This document shows, in pieces, positions 1-8,453 of a stretch of 50,535 nt of DNA (the stretch's first letter is position 1; the number at the start of each line of letters is the position of its first letter). Position numbers and translations under genes: made by a program. Under the pieces are notes generated by a model that worked only from the letters and a program-made list of their open reading frames with translations, had not been told where the DNA came from and ran no database searches. This DNA comes from Acidimicrobiaceae bacterium (GTDB lineage: Bacteria; Actinomycetota; Acidimicrobiia; Acidimicrobiales; Ilumatobacteraceae). The stretch covers positions 1 to 50,535 of the forward strand of contig CANLHV010000002.1 in the NCBI GenBank assembly GCA_947490975.1, read 5' to 3'.

Positions 1-504
1 TACGAGTCAGTCACCTACGAGGCTTATGCGCCTGGCGGTGTGGCGATGTTGATCGATATTTTGACTGACAATCGCAATCGCACCGCAGCAGATGTACGCA
101 TCATTTTTTCGAAGCAAGGCGGCTCAATGGCTGCACCAGGTTCTGTTGGTTGGCAGTTTTCACGCAAAGGCGTAATTCTTGTGTCGAAATCTGCGAGCGA
201 AGACGAGTTGATGACGATCGGTTTAGATCACGGACTCGAAGACATCACCGCAGAAGAAGAGATGTGGCATATCACTTGCGACCCGAGCCAGGTTTACGAG
301 CTCAAATCGGCATTTGAGTCTGCAAAAATTTTAGTCAGTTCGGCGACGTCGACGATGCTCTCGGCTAATACGGTTACGATTAATGATCCCGACGAAGCAA
401 AAGCGATTTTAAAAATTATGAATGAACTTGACGACAATGATGATGTGCAAGATGTTTACGCAAACTTTGATATTTCTGAGTCGCTAATGCAAGAAGTTGG
501 TTAA
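1..504 (+). CDS. yebC: YebC/PmpR family regulatory protein (5' truncated)
   Basis: The reading frame is open from base 1, so the N-terminal third lies outside the window; about 167 C-terminal residues remain of a family usually near 250. Visible family features are the YEAYAPGG segment at the window edge, the LTDNRNRTAADVR motif and the acidic C-terminal domain ending in NFDISE. YebC proteins bind DNA as transcriptional regulators, and some members act on ribosomes stalled at proline stretches; the sequence does not say which role applies here. The gene ends four bases before the peroxiredoxin start. In actinobacteria yebC usually precedes ruvC, as here with one gene in between. Confidence 0.93.
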   Translation, partial: YESVTYEAYAPGGVAMLIDILTDNRNRTAADVRIIFSKQGGSMAAPGSVGWQFSRKGVILVSKSASEDELMTIGLDHGLEDITAEEEMWHITCDPSQVYELKSAFESAKILVSSATSTMLSANTVTINDPDEAKAILKIMNELDDNDDVQDVYANFDISESLMQEVG

Positions 505-507
505 GTC

Positions 508-969
508 GTGGCGTCACAAAAGCCTGTTGATGTCGGCGATCTCGCACCAGACTTCACCTTGCCGGGCACTTCAAACAAGAGTTATTCTCTTTCGCAATTT
601 CGCGGACAAACTGTCGTGCTTGTTTTCTACCCGGGCGATGACACCTTGGTTTGCACCAAGCAGCTTTGCGCGTATAACAACGAGCTGAGTCAATTCTCAA
701 ATGTGAACGCGCAGATCTTGGCAATTTCGGCACAAGACATTGCCAGCCATGAGGCGTTCAGCGCCAAACAAGGCTATAAGTTTCCGCTTCTTTCAGATAC
801 TGACAAAACGGTTGCAAGTCTCTACTCGGTAGTGGGTCTTTTGGGTCTGCCCAAGCGAAGTGTTTTCGTGGTTGATGCAAATGGCGTCATTAAATATGCA
901 CATCGGTCGGTGCTCGGGGTGACGTATCGCCCCGTGAGTGAACTCATCGAGGCAGTCGCCAAAGCCTAG
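508..969 (+). CDS. bcp: Peroxiredoxin, PrxQ/BCP type
   Basis: A 153-residue thioredoxin-fold peroxidase that reduces hydrogen peroxide and alkyl hydroperoxides in the cytoplasm. The N-terminal GDLAPDFTLP motif and the YPGDDTLVCT active site are clear. The peroxidatic cysteine is Cys49, and Cys54 five residues later matches the resolving cysteine of atypical two-Cys PrxQ enzymes. Only the GTG at 508 gives the complete N-terminus; no strong Shine-Dalgarno precedes it. It sits between yebC and ruvC and may be cotranscribed with yebC. Its reductant, probably a thioredoxin, is not encoded nearby. Confidence 0.93.
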   Translation: MASQKPVDVGDLAPDFTLPGTSNKSYSLSQFRGQTVVLVFYPGDDTLVCTKQLCAYNNELSQFSNVNAQILAISAQDIASHEAFSAKQGYKFPLLSDTDKTVASLYSVVGLLGLPKRSVFVVDANGVIKYAHRSVLGVTYRPVSELIEAVAKA

Positions 970-981
970 ATAGGCATCTAC

Positions 982-987
982 TAAGAT
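982..987 (+). promoter_or_regulatory. Putative -10 element of a leaderless ruvC promoter
   Basis: TAAGAT ends six bases before the ruvC ATG at 994. No recognisable -35 and no Shine-Dalgarno are present. It fits the window-wide TANNNT-to-start spacing described in the findings. Confidence 0.4.
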
Positions 988-993
988 GAACAT

Positions 994-1524
994 ATGTTCG
1001 CCCCCTGTGCAAGCATCGTTCTAGGCATTGATCCTGGTTTGACTCGATGCGGTTACGCGGTTTTGCGTGTTTCCGGAAACACCGAAGTTTCAATGTCTGC
1101 GCTCGGTGTGTTGAGTACAAGTCCTGAAAAAGATTTGCCGAATCGCCTTGCTGAGATCGCCCGCGAGATTGAAGAATTGCTCGATGAGTATCAACCATCG
1201 GCGGTAGCAGTCGAACGTATATTTTTTCAATCGAATGTGCGAACTGCAATGAGTGTTGGACAAGTCAGCGGTCTCGTGTTGAGCGCCGCGGCCAGACGCA
1301 ACATCGAAGTAGTTCAGTATTCACCCAATCAAGTCAAACTCGCGTTAACGGGTTGGGGTGGCGCCGATAAAGCGCAGGTTCAAAAGATGGTCAAAGAGCG
1401 ACTGAAGTTAAATTCAATTCCTAAACCAGCAGATGCGGCAGATGCGGCAGCGATTGCGCTGTGTCACATTGCTTCGAGTCCATTGTCCGCAAAGATCGCT
1501 CAGTCGACGATGGGCACGATGTGA
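994..1524 (+). CDS. ruvC: Holliday junction endonuclease RuvC
   Basis: RuvC resolves Holliday junctions by paired nicks during recombination repair. The 176-residue protein carries the four acidic catalytic residues of the RNase H-like fold: Asp13 in GIDPGLTRCG, Glu74 in VAVERIFF, and Asp147 and Asp150 in PADAADAAAIALCH. The start is ATG 994. The gene opens a ruvC-ruvA-ruvB operon. Its stop overlaps the ruvA GTG by four bases (GTGA), suggesting coupled translation of the resolvasome subunits. Confidence 0.97.
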   Translation: MFAPCASIVLGIDPGLTRCGYAVLRVSGNTEVSMSALGVLSTSPEKDLPNRLAEIAREIEELLDEYQPSAVAVERIFFQSNVRTAMSVGQVSGLVLSAAARRNIEVVQYSPNQVKLALTGWGGADKAQVQKMVKERLKLNSIPKPADAADAAAIALCHIASSPLSAKIAQSTMGTM

Positions 1525-2108
1525 TTGGTTCTTTGCGTGGCGTAGTTCTAGAGCGCACTAGCGACTCAACAGTTTTGCTTGAAGTCGGCGGTGTTGGCTA
1601 CTTGGTTCATGTCACCCCGCGCACACTCGGTGAACTTGAGCCAACGTCGAAGGCGTTTCTCTATGTGCATCACCATGTGCGAGAAGATGCGCAAACGCTC
1701 TATGCATTTCTTGATCGTGACGAACGAAAATGCTTTGAGGTTTTAGTCGGCACACATGGTGTTGGTCCAACAATGGCGATGGCAGTTTTGGCAACCCATT
1801 CGCCTCGCGCGCTGGTCGACATTGTTGCCGGTGCAGATATCGCCGCATTGACGCTTGTCTCTGGTGTTGGCAAAAAAACCGCAGAACGTCTGTTAATTGA
1901 GCTCAAGAATCGTTTGCATTTAAACATTCTTGAAGCATCAAACCAGGTAGGTGGTTCGTCGAGTGTCGGAGATGTGCGCGACGCGCTTGCTGGTCTGGGT
2001 TACTCTGCAGAAGAGATTCGCGATGTCTTGCGTGAAGTCAATGTTGGTACCGATCCAGAACTAATGTTGCGTGAAGCGTTGAACATGTTGGGGGCGCGTC
2101 GTGCGTGA
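1521..2108 (+). CDS. ruvA: Holliday junction branch migration protein RuvA
   Basis: RuvA is the junction-binding subunit that loads the RuvB motor. The protein begins MIGSLRGVVLE from the GTG at 1521. An open frame continues upstream inside ruvC, but the family N-terminus and the GTGA overlap with the ruvC stop fix this start. The N-terminal OB domain includes VEVGGVGYLVHV, followed by helix-hairpin-helix motifs (GVGPTMAMAVL and VSGVGKKTAERLLIELK) and the C-terminal RuvB-binding domain (DALAGLGYSAEEI). Length is 195 residues, normal for the family. It overlaps ruvB by eight bases. Confidence 0.97.
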   Translation: MIGSLRGVVLERTSDSTVLLEVGGVGYLVHVTPRTLGELEPTSKAFLYVHHHVREDAQTLYAFLDRDERKCFEVLVGTHGVGPTMAMAVLATHSPRALVDIVAGADIAALTLVSGVGKKTAERLLIELKNRLHLNILEASNQVGGSSSVGDVRDALAGLGYSAEEIRDVLREVNVGTDPELMLREALNMLGARRA

Positions 2109-3120
2109 AGAATTTACTGATCCAGCGATCACTACCGATCCGGCAGATCTTGATGACATTGGCTTGCGCCCCAAATCGCTCGCCGATTTTGTTGGTCAAC
2201 GTGAACTCAAAGAGCATCTCGGCATTGTTTTAGAGGCTGCTCGCAAACGAGAACAATCTGCTGATCACATTTTGCTTGCCGGGCCTCCGGGTTTGGGCAA
2301 AACGACTATGGCGGGCATCGTCGCCAGTGAGATGTCGGCCAAAATCCATATCACCTCTGGTCCGGCACTCGAGCGGGCAGGCGACTTGGCATCGATTCTC
2401 ACCAAGCTTGATGTAAATGATGTTTTGTTTATTGATGAGATCCATCGGCTTTCACGCCAAGTTGAAGAGATTTTGTACCCCGCCATGGAAGACTTCCAGA
2501 TCGACATTGTCGTCGGCAAAGGACCATCGGCTTCGTCTATTCGGCTAACTCTGCCAAGGTTCACGTTGATTGGCGCCACCACTCGCACTGGCATGATCAC
2601 TGGTCCTTTGCGTGATCGTTTCGGTCTCGTCGCGCGTCTCGACTTTTATGAAGTAGATGAACTTGAGCAAATCGTCACGCGAACGGCACGCATTCTGAAA
2701 GTGCCAATCGATAAACATGGTGCAATTGAAATCGCCAGTAGGTCTCGGGGTACTCCGAGAATTGCCAATCGTTTGCTGCGTCGTGTGCGTGATCATGCTG
2801 AAGTGCGGGGCGATGGTCAAGTTACAAAAGAGAGTGCGCGCCAAGCCCTCGCTGTTTTCGGTGTTGACGAGCTTGGTCTAGACAAGGTTGATCGCTCGAT
2901 TTTGTCGGCTTTGTGTCGGCAGTTTGCCGGTGGGCCAGTTGGTTTGTCAACGTTGGCGATCTCGGTTAGTGAACAGACCGAAACAATTGAAGATGTATAC
3001 GAACCATTTTTGATTCAGCAGGGTTTGTTGGCGCGAACGCCTCGTGGCAGAGTAGCGATGCCATTGGCATGGCAACATCTTGGCCAGACGCCACCTGAAA
3101 CTGCTCCAGAATTATTTTAA
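2101..3120 (+). CDS. ruvB: Holliday junction branch migration ATPase RuvB
   Basis: RuvB is the AAA+ motor driving branch migration with RuvA. In this 339-residue protein Walker A is GPPGLGKT at residues 61-68 and Walker B is DEIH at about 112-115, followed by sensor 1 (LIGATTRTG) and the arginine-finger region GPLRDRFG. The C-terminal winged helix carries GPVGLSTLAISVSEQTETIE, which matches the family. The GTG start at 2101 lies inside the ruvA end, so the three ruv genes form one tight operon. The gene ends 12 bases before queA. Confidence 0.98.
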   Translation: MREEFTDPAITTDPADLDDIGLRPKSLADFVGQRELKEHLGIVLEAARKREQSADHILLAGPPGLGKTTMAGIVASEMSAKIHITSGPALERAGDLASILTKLDVNDVLFIDEIHRLSRQVEEILYPAMEDFQIDIVVGKGPSASSIRLTLPRFTLIGATTRTGMITGPLRDRFGLVARLDFYEVDELEQIVTRTARILKVPIDKHGAIEIASRSRGTPRIANRLLRRVRDHAEVRGDGQVTKESARQALAVFGVDELGLDKVDRSILSALCRQFAGGPVGLSTLAISVSEQTETIEDVYEPFLIQQGLLARTPRGRVAMPLAWQHLGQTPPETAPELF

Positions 3121-3123
3121 AAT
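3118..3123 (+). promoter_or_regulatory. Putative leaderless queA promoter (-10)
   Basis: TAAAAT ends nine bases before the queA GTG at 3133. CTGAAA at 3095-3100 sits 17 bases upstream as a fair -35. The -10 overlaps the ruvB stop codon. Confidence 0.45.
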
Positions 3124-3132
3124 AGTTTTTCT

Positions 3133-4149
3133 GTGCAAATTGAAGACTTTGATTACGATCTGCCGGCTGATTTAATCGCCCAAACACCCGTCGAGCCGCG
3201 AGATTCGGCGCGACTTTTGGTCGATCAAGGTTTGAGTCTGCCGCTGCATCGTCAAGTTAAAGACTTCGTCGACTTCTGCCGACCGGGCGATGTGATTGTT
3301 GTTAACGACACAAAGGTCATTCCGGCAAGACTGCGCTTGGTTCGAGAGTCCGGCGGCGCCGCAGAGGTTTTGTTGCTCGAGCAAGACTCGTCAGCACCAT
3401 CTAAATGGGAAGCGCTAATTCGCCCCGCCAAGCGGCTCAAACTTGGCGAAACGCTTTTTGCTTCTGACAATTCTGCAGTTGTGCGCATTGGCGAGCGCAC
3501 CGATGCTGGTGACACGTTCAGTGTTGAGCTAGTCGGCAAAACACATGTCGAAGTCGAGGCACTTCTCAAAAAGTATGGCGAGATGCCACTGCCTCCGTAT
3601 ATCGAAACACGACTTGAGCAGGCCGACAGATACCAAACTGTTTATGCAAATCGACCTGCATCTGCTGCGGCACCGACAGCGGGTTTGCATTTCACACCGA
3701 AACTTTTGTCAGATTTGAAAAATGCAGGAATCAAAATTTTTACTGTCGATCTGACGGTTGGCTTAGACACCTTCGCGCCGGTCACGTCGGCAAATCCATT
3801 AGATCATCCGATGCACAGCGAGCATTATCGAGTTAGTCAAGAAACTCTCGATGAGTGTGCTCGAGCCGAGCGGGTTATTGCCGTTGGTACTACGGCTACA
3901 CGCGCGCTCGAGTCTGCGGCAACTAGTGGTGTTTTGTCTGGTCGAACCAAGATGTTTATCTCGCGTGGGTATGAATTTAAAGTCGTAGATCTGTTGTTGA
4001 CTAATTTTCATATGCCAAGAACAACTCTGTTGATGATGATCGAAGCCTTCGTCGGCCCGCGTTGGCGCGATCTTTATTCGACGGCGATAGCCGAGCGATA
4101 TCGCATGCTTTCGTTTGGCGACGCAATGCTTTTGAATCGACATCTGTAA
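3133..4149 (+). CDS. queA: S-adenosylmethionine:tRNA ribosyltransferase-isomerase
   Basis: QueA transfers and isomerises the ribosyl group of SAM onto preQ1 in tRNA, giving epoxyqueuosine at wobble position 34. The 338-residue protein starts with the family motif DFDYDLPADLIAQTP. It also shows VVNDTKVIPARL, the substrate-region motif TAGLHFT, and the C-terminal LLTNFHMPRTTLLMM segment. The start is GTG 3133. tgt, encoding the preceding step of queuosine synthesis, follows 44 bases downstream behind its own putative promoter. preQ1 synthesis genes are not in this window, so preQ1 must be made elsewhere or salvaged. Confidence 0.97.
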   Translation: MQIEDFDYDLPADLIAQTPVEPRDSARLLVDQGLSLPLHRQVKDFVDFCRPGDVIVVNDTKVIPARLRLVRESGGAAEVLLLEQDSSAPSKWEALIRPAKRLKLGETLFASDNSAVVRIGERTDAGDTFSVELVGKTHVEVEALLKKYGEMPLPPYIETRLEQADRYQTVYANRPASAAAPTAGLHFTPKLLSDLKNAGIKIFTVDLTVGLDTFAPVTSANPLDHPMHSEHYRVSQETLDECARAERVIAVGTTATRALESAATSGVLSGRTKMFISRGYEFKVVDLLLTNFHMPRTTLLMMIEAFVGPRWRDLYSTAIAERYRMLSFGDAMLLNRHL

Positions 4150-4179
4150 CAGTCTCAATGATTACAACTAGCAACTAGA

Positions 4180-4185
4180 TACCGT
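4180..4185 (+). promoter_or_regulatory. Putative leaderless tgt promoter (-10)
   Basis: TACCGT ends eight bases before the tgt ATG at 4194. No convincing -35 or ribosome binding site is visible. Confidence 0.35.
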
Positions 4186-4193
4186 GTAGTCGC

Positions 4194-5312
4194 ATGTTCG
4201 CTGTAAAATTTCGTGAGACTGCACGCGACCAATCGGCGCGCGCTGGTGTCGCCACTACGCACCGAGGTGATTACGAAACTCCGTGCTTTATGCCTGTCGG
4301 CACTCGCGGAGCAATAAGGCATTTGAGTGCGCAAGATTATGAAGAACTTGGTGCGCAAATTGTGTTGGGCAACACCTATCACTTGATGCTTCGACCAGGT
4401 GCTCAAATTGTTTCAGACTTAGGGGGTCTTGGTGCTTTTGCTGGCTGGAAAGGTCTGACTCTTACCGACTCGGGGGGCTTTCAAGTTTTTTCGTTGAACC
4501 CTGATGTCGACGATGAAGGTGTTTCATTTAGGTCGACTTATGACGGCTCGATGCACAGATTCACACCAGAGTCGGCAGTGACTACGCAACAGCTTCTTGG
4601 CGCAGACATCCAAATGGTTTTAGATGTCTGTGCTTCACTGCCAGCAACTGACGATGTCATAAAACTTGCACTGAAACGTACGTCAAATTGGGCAGCGCGA
4701 GCCAAGGCAACCCACACACGCACTGATCAAAGTTTGTTCGGCATCGTGCAAGGCGGCATTGATCCGGTGTTGCGTCAAGAAAGTGCAAAAATCACCGCGA
4801 ACCTAGAATTTGACGGCTACGGAATCGGTGGCTTGTCAGTAGGTGAGACCCGCGAAGAAATGTTGGTTGCGTTAGCCGCGGCAATTGAACATCTGCCGAA
4901 AGATCGTCCACGATATTTGATGGGAGTGGGTGACCCGGCTTCACTAGTTGAGGCCGTTAATTTAGGCGTCGATCAGTTTGATTGCGTGATGCAAACACGA
5001 ATCGGTCGTCATGGAACAGCGCTCACATCGGTTGGCAAACTGAACATAACACGCGCTGAGTTTTCGACTAGTCAAGACCCGATTGATGATCAGTGCGCCT
5101 GCCCAGTTTGCAAACGGCACACGCGAGGCTACATTCGCCATCTTTTTCAGGTCAACGAACCAACGGCAGCGCGACTGGTATCGATTCACAACATTGCTTT
5201 CACTTTAAATCTGATGAAGCAAATGCGAGAAGCGATTGCTGCCGGCACATTTGCGAGTCTGCGAAAGTCGTTATTGGCCGTATGGGCAGACTCTGCGAAC
5301 GAGAAGGTGTAA
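4194..5312 (+). CDS. tgt: Queuine/preQ1 tRNA-guanine transglycosylase
   Basis: Tgt exchanges guanine 34 of GUN-anticodon tRNAs for preQ1. Visible motifs in the 372-residue protein are GNTYHLMLRPG, the general acid/base region DSGGFQVFSL, the base-binding GIVQGG segment and GGLSVGE. The nucleophilic aspartate lies in FDCVMQTRIGRHG. The C-terminal zinc site is CACPVCKRHTRG with a histidine in SIHN. Most homologues have Pro where this protein has Gln in VMQTR; the catalytic Asp is intact, so I expect an active enzyme. It pairs functionally with queA upstream. Confidence 0.97.
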   Translation: MFAVKFRETARDQSARAGVATTHRGDYETPCFMPVGTRGAIRHLSAQDYEELGAQIVLGNTYHLMLRPGAQIVSDLGGLGAFAGWKGLTLTDSGGFQVFSLNPDVDDEGVSFRSTYDGSMHRFTPESAVTTQQLLGADIQMVLDVCASLPATDDVIKLALKRTSNWAARAKATHTRTDQSLFGIVQGGIDPVLRQESAKITANLEFDGYGIGGLSVGETREEMLVALAAAIEHLPKDRPRYLMGVGDPASLVEAVNLGVDQFDCVMQTRIGRHGTALTSVGKLNITRAEFSTSQDPIDDQCACPVCKRHTRGYIRHLFQVNEPTAARLVSIHNIAFTLNLMKQMREAIAAGTFASLRKSLLAVWADSANEKV

Positions 5313-5316
5313 CCCC

Positions 5317-5322
5317 TAGACT
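5317..5322 (+). promoter_or_regulatory. Putative leaderless yajC promoter (-10)
   Basis: TAGACT ends eight bases before ATG 5331. This spacing helps choose that ATG over an in-frame TTG at 5322. Confidence 0.4.
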
Positions 5323-5330
5323 TGCTTGCT

Positions 5331-5684
5331 ATGTCTATAACTATTGATTCGCTGTTTTCGACCATCTTTCCGAGCCTTGTGGCTGCTGCGGCAGACGAAC
5401 AGGCATCAAATCCGATTTTGGGTTTCCTGCCTTTAGTACTTATCTTTGCCGCAATGTATTTCTTGTTGTTGCGACCACAACGCAAGCGTCAAAAAGAAAC
5501 TGCAAACTTGCAAAAAGGCATCGCTGAAGGCGACGAAGTCGTGTTGAACTCGGGTATTTATGGTTTCGTTTCTGCGGTTGAAGATGAGTGGTTGTGGCTA
5601 GACGTGGCCGAAAAAGTCGAAATTCGCGTCGCTAAAGGTTCGGTAGCGCGCAAGATTTCGGCAAATTCAAAGCCTGCCGAGTGA
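5331..5684 (+). CDS. yajC: Preprotein translocase subunit YajC
   Basis: YajC is a small inner-membrane accessory of the SecDF complex. The 117-residue protein has a hydrophobic segment at about residues 30-47 followed by the signature LLLRPQRKRQKE, then a soluble domain with the family pattern GDEVVLNSGIYGFV. ATG 5331 is preferred to the in-frame TTG 5322, which would add only three residues and overlap the putative -10. secD and secF follow directly, the usual yajC-secD-secF order. Confidence 0.93.
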   Translation: MSITIDSLFSTIFPSLVAAAADEQASNPILGFLPLVLIFAAMYFLLLRPQRKRQKETANLQKGIAEGDEVVLNSGIYGFVSAVEDEWLWLDVAEKVEIRVAKGSVARKISANSKPAE

Positions 5685-5721
5685 GTCTCTGAGACTTATT
5701 AGACAGATTGCTCATAATTAA

Positions 5722-7302
5722 ATGAATAAACGTCGCCACATCATTTCGCTGACGCTTTTGATCGTTGTCGTCGCATCTGGTCTTGTTGCGAATCTTGTCG
5801 CCGGAAATACCCCAGCACTCGGCCTTGACTTGCAAGGTGGTGCCTCAGTTACGTTGCAGCCCGAAGGTGATTTCGATGCAGCAGGTCTTGATGTTGCTGT
5901 TGAAATCATTCGCGCTCGAGTTGACTCGATCGGCGTTGCTGAACCAGAAATAATTTTGCAGGGCAGCACCGTCGTTGTCAACCTGCCTGGTGTAAAAGAT
6001 CAGCAACAGGCTCTTGACATAATCGGCCGTACCGGTGAACTCTTGTTGCGACCAGTTCTTCAAACAGGCATCTTGAATCAAAATCCAGACACAAGTGTGC
6101 CCGCAGGTGAAACGACACTGCCGACGAGCGAAACAACAGTGCCAGAAGCGACTTCTGATTCGGTTGAAGATGGTTCTGGTTTAGTTTCGGGTGGCCCTGG
6201 CGCATCAAAAGTAGTCGCGACACCTACAACAGTGGCCCAAACTTCGACAACGGTCGCTGATTCGACAACAAGTTCAACCGAAGTCGTGCCGACAGACTCG
6301 GGGGTACCTGGTTTGGGAGATGATCCGAATGATCCGACTCAGACAGTTTTATTGCTCGATAAACAGGGTGTCGCATATGTTGTTGGACCTGCGGGCGCAT
6401 CAGGCAAAGTTTTCAAAAATGACGCACGCGCCGATGTTGAAACCGGACAATGGGCAGTTGTAGTTGGTTTGCGAAGTGGTCCTGACGGCGACCAATTATG
6501 GAATCGGCTCGCCGCCGCGTGTTTCAACAGAACCGCCGAATGTCCGACTGGGCAACTCGCAATGGTGCTTGATGGCACCGTGATTTCGGCGCCGACTGTA
6601 AATGAGCCCGAGTTCACCGGCGGAACTGTGCAAATCACAGGTTCGTTCACGCCCGAAGAGGCGCGTGACCTGGCCAAAATTCTTGAGTTCGGTGCGGTGC
6701 CAGTGCGCTTTGGCGTATCGCAAGCACAGACCGTGTCGGCAACATTGGGTTCAGACTCGCTTCGCGCCGCCTTGATCTCTGGGCTGGTCGGTATTTTGTT
6801 GGTTGCTTTGCTTTTGTTTGCTTACTACAAATTAATGGCACTCTTTGTGCTTGCAGGCTTGACCATCTCAGTTGCGCTCTTGTGGAGCGTGATTTCATTT
6901 CTGTCTCGCAACAATGGTCTTGCACTTTCGCTCTCAGGCATTGCCGGAATCATTGTTTCGATCGGCATTGCTGTTGACTCATATATCGTTTTCTTTGAAC
7001 GAATAAAAGATGAAATTCGAGCGGGTAAGACTCTGAAAAATTCTGCACTGCGTAGTTTTGAGTCAGCATGGCGCACAATCGTCGCAGCCGATACGGTTTC
7101 GTTTATAGCCGCAATAGTGTTGTGGTATCTCACCGTCGGCTCGGTTCGCGGCTTTGCATTCTTCCTGGGTATTTCTGCGCTGACCGACATTCTCGTGACG
7201 TTTTTCTTTACAAGAAGTGCGGTTCTTCTTTATGCACGTTCAAAAGGCGCACAAGGCCGCAAGATTCTCGGCATTCAAACAGTGAAGCCAGAGGTGTTTT
7301 AA
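5722..7302 (+). CDS. secD: Protein translocase subunit SecD
   Basis: SecD works with SecF to pull preproteins through SecYEG using the proton gradient. The 526-residue protein has an N-terminal membrane helix (about residues 7-27), the D1 motif LGLDLQGGASV, the P1 domain, and FTGGTVQITGSFTPEEA before a five-helix C-terminal membrane domain (about 345-515). That domain carries the conserved GIAGIIVSIGIAVDSYIVFF stretch. A low-complexity Thr/Ser/Val/Pro insert at about residues 126-203 interrupts P1. Actinobacterial SecD proteins often carry such an insert. The stop overlaps the secF ATG by one base (TAATG). Confidence 0.96.
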   Translation: MNKRRHIISLTLLIVVVASGLVANLVAGNTPALGLDLQGGASVTLQPEGDFDAAGLDVAVEIIRARVDSIGVAEPEIILQGSTVVVNLPGVKDQQQALDIIGRTGELLLRPVLQTGILNQNPDTSVPAGETTLPTSETTVPEATSDSVEDGSGLVSGGPGASKVVATPTTVAQTSTTVADSTTSSTEVVPTDSGVPGLGDDPNDPTQTVLLLDKQGVAYVVGPAGASGKVFKNDARADVETGQWAVVVGLRSGPDGDQLWNRLAAACFNRTAECPTGQLAMVLDGTVISAPTVNEPEFTGGTVQITGSFTPEEARDLAKILEFGAVPVRFGVSQAQTVSATLGSDSLRAALISGLVGILLVALLLFAYYKLMALFVLAGLTISVALLWSVISFLSRNNGLALSLSGIAGIIVSIGIAVDSYIVFFERIKDEIRAGKTLKNSALRSFESAWRTIVAADTVSFIAAIVLWYLTVGSVRGFAFFLGISALTDILVTFFFTRSAVLLYARSKGAQGRKILGIQTVKPEVF

Positions 7303-8438
7303 TGAAAACTTTCTTTGCGGGTTTTGGGCGGCTCTATCGTGGCGAGACAACGTTCGACTTCATTGGTAAGCGCATTTTTGGTCTCACAGTTTCACTAATA
7401 ATTGTTCTCGCTGGGGCAGTTTCGTTGGTGTTTCAAGGTCTTGAACTCGGCATCGACTTTCGCGGTGGCGTTGCATGGGAGGTGCCTGCCGGTTCTCTGA
7501 CCGATCAAGATGCGCGAGATGTTCTTGGCGCCAATAATGTTGAGGCGTCAAACGCCAAGATTCAATTCTTGACAGGCAGCGAGTTGCAAGTGATGCGAGT
7601 TCAAGTTGGCGATCAACCTGAGGCAATTCGCCTTGCCGTTCAGAATTCTTTTGCTGAACTAGCCAAAGTTGAAGTCGAAGAGGTGAGCGTTGCTTCAGTT
7701 AGTTCGTCTTGGGGTCGCAGCATCACTGAAAAAGCAATTCGAGCCCTGATTGCGTTCTTTGTAATTGTTTCTCTTTATATCTCTTGGCGTCTTGAATGGA
7801 AGATGGCAATTGCGGCATTTGTCGCGATGGTTCATGACGTATTGATCAGTGTTGGCGTGTATTCACTGTTTGGTTTTGAAGTAACACCCGCGACAGTTGT
7901 TGCTTTCTTGACGATCTTGGGCTACTCGTTATACGACACCGTGGTTGTTTTCGATCGAGTTCAAGAAAATGCAGAAAAGTTCGCCACATCACGTCAATCG
8001 TTTGCCAACATCGCCAACATTTCGACCAATGAAGTGCTTGCGCGGTCGCTAAACACGACGCTCTCGTCGGCGCTACCCGTAATCTCGTTGTTGGTCGTCG
8101 GCTCATTTATTCTCGGGGCAAAGAGTCTTGAAGAATTTGCAGTTGCGCTCTTGGTAGGCATGCTGGCTGGAACTTACTCATCGATTTTTGTCGCAGTTCC
8201 GCTCTTAGATTTGCTTAAGCGCGATGAACCGAAATACCGAACTTTTAAGGGGCAGGTTGCAACCGGTGGCGCACTGTCAGAACTCATGGGCTCGGGCGAA
8301 AAGTTTAAAATGACTGCTGATACATCTGGCACAAGCGATCTGGCTTCAGAATCGAAGCAATCGGCAACCAGCAACACCGAAAAACGAGTTACTGCTGTTT
8401 TGACGCACCCACCGCGACCCCGAAAAAAACGTCGTTAG
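7302..8438 (+). CDS. secF: Protein translocase subunit SecF
   Basis: SecF is the partner of SecD in the membrane. The start is ATG 7302, overlapping the secD stop; the open frame continues further upstream but has no SecF similarity there. The 378-residue protein has a first membrane helix at about 22-46, the motif LGIDFRGGVAWEV, a short periplasmic P4 domain, and a C-terminal helical bundle with LTILGYSLYDTVVVFDRVQE, the SecF hallmark. The tail after about residue 320 is polar and ends in a basic PRPRKKRR, probably cytoplasmic. In many actinobacteria apt follows secF; here rel comes next. Confidence 0.96.
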   Translation: MKTFFAGFGRLYRGETTFDFIGKRIFGLTVSLIIVLAGAVSLVFQGLELGIDFRGGVAWEVPAGSLTDQDARDVLGANNVEASNAKIQFLTGSELQVMRVQVGDQPEAIRLAVQNSFAELAKVEVEEVSVASVSSSWGRSITEKAIRALIAFFVIVSLYISWRLEWKMAIAAFVAMVHDVLISVGVYSLFGFEVTPATVVAFLTILGYSLYDTVVVFDRVQENAEKFATSRQSFANIANISTNEVLARSLNTTLSSALPVISLLVVGSFILGAKSLEEFAVALLVGMLAGTYSSIFVAVPLLDLLKRDEPKYRTFKGQVATGGALSELMGSGEKFKMTADTSGTSDLASESKQSATSNTEKRVTAVLTHPPRPRKKRR

Positions 8439-8441
8439 CAC

Positions 8442-8447
8442 TACGCT
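8442..8447 (+). promoter_or_regulatory. Putative leaderless rel promoter (-10)
   Basis: TACGCT ends six bases before the rel ATG at 8454. No clear -35 is visible and there is no Shine-Dalgarno. Confidence 0.35.
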
Positions 8448-8453
8448 TTAGAC

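Noticed and set aside
1429..1451. Tandem repeat of GCAGATGCG in ruvC
   Set aside because: It encodes the conserved catalytic DAADAAA segment of RuvC and reflects codon choice.
4981..5026. Pro to Gln change beside the Tgt nucleophile as a sign of inactivation
   Set aside because: The catalytic Asp, base-binding motifs and zinc ligands are all intact.
7068..7301. Upstream extension of the secF frame into secD
   Set aside because: SecF similarity starts at ATG 7302, which overlaps the secD stop in a usual coupling arrangement.
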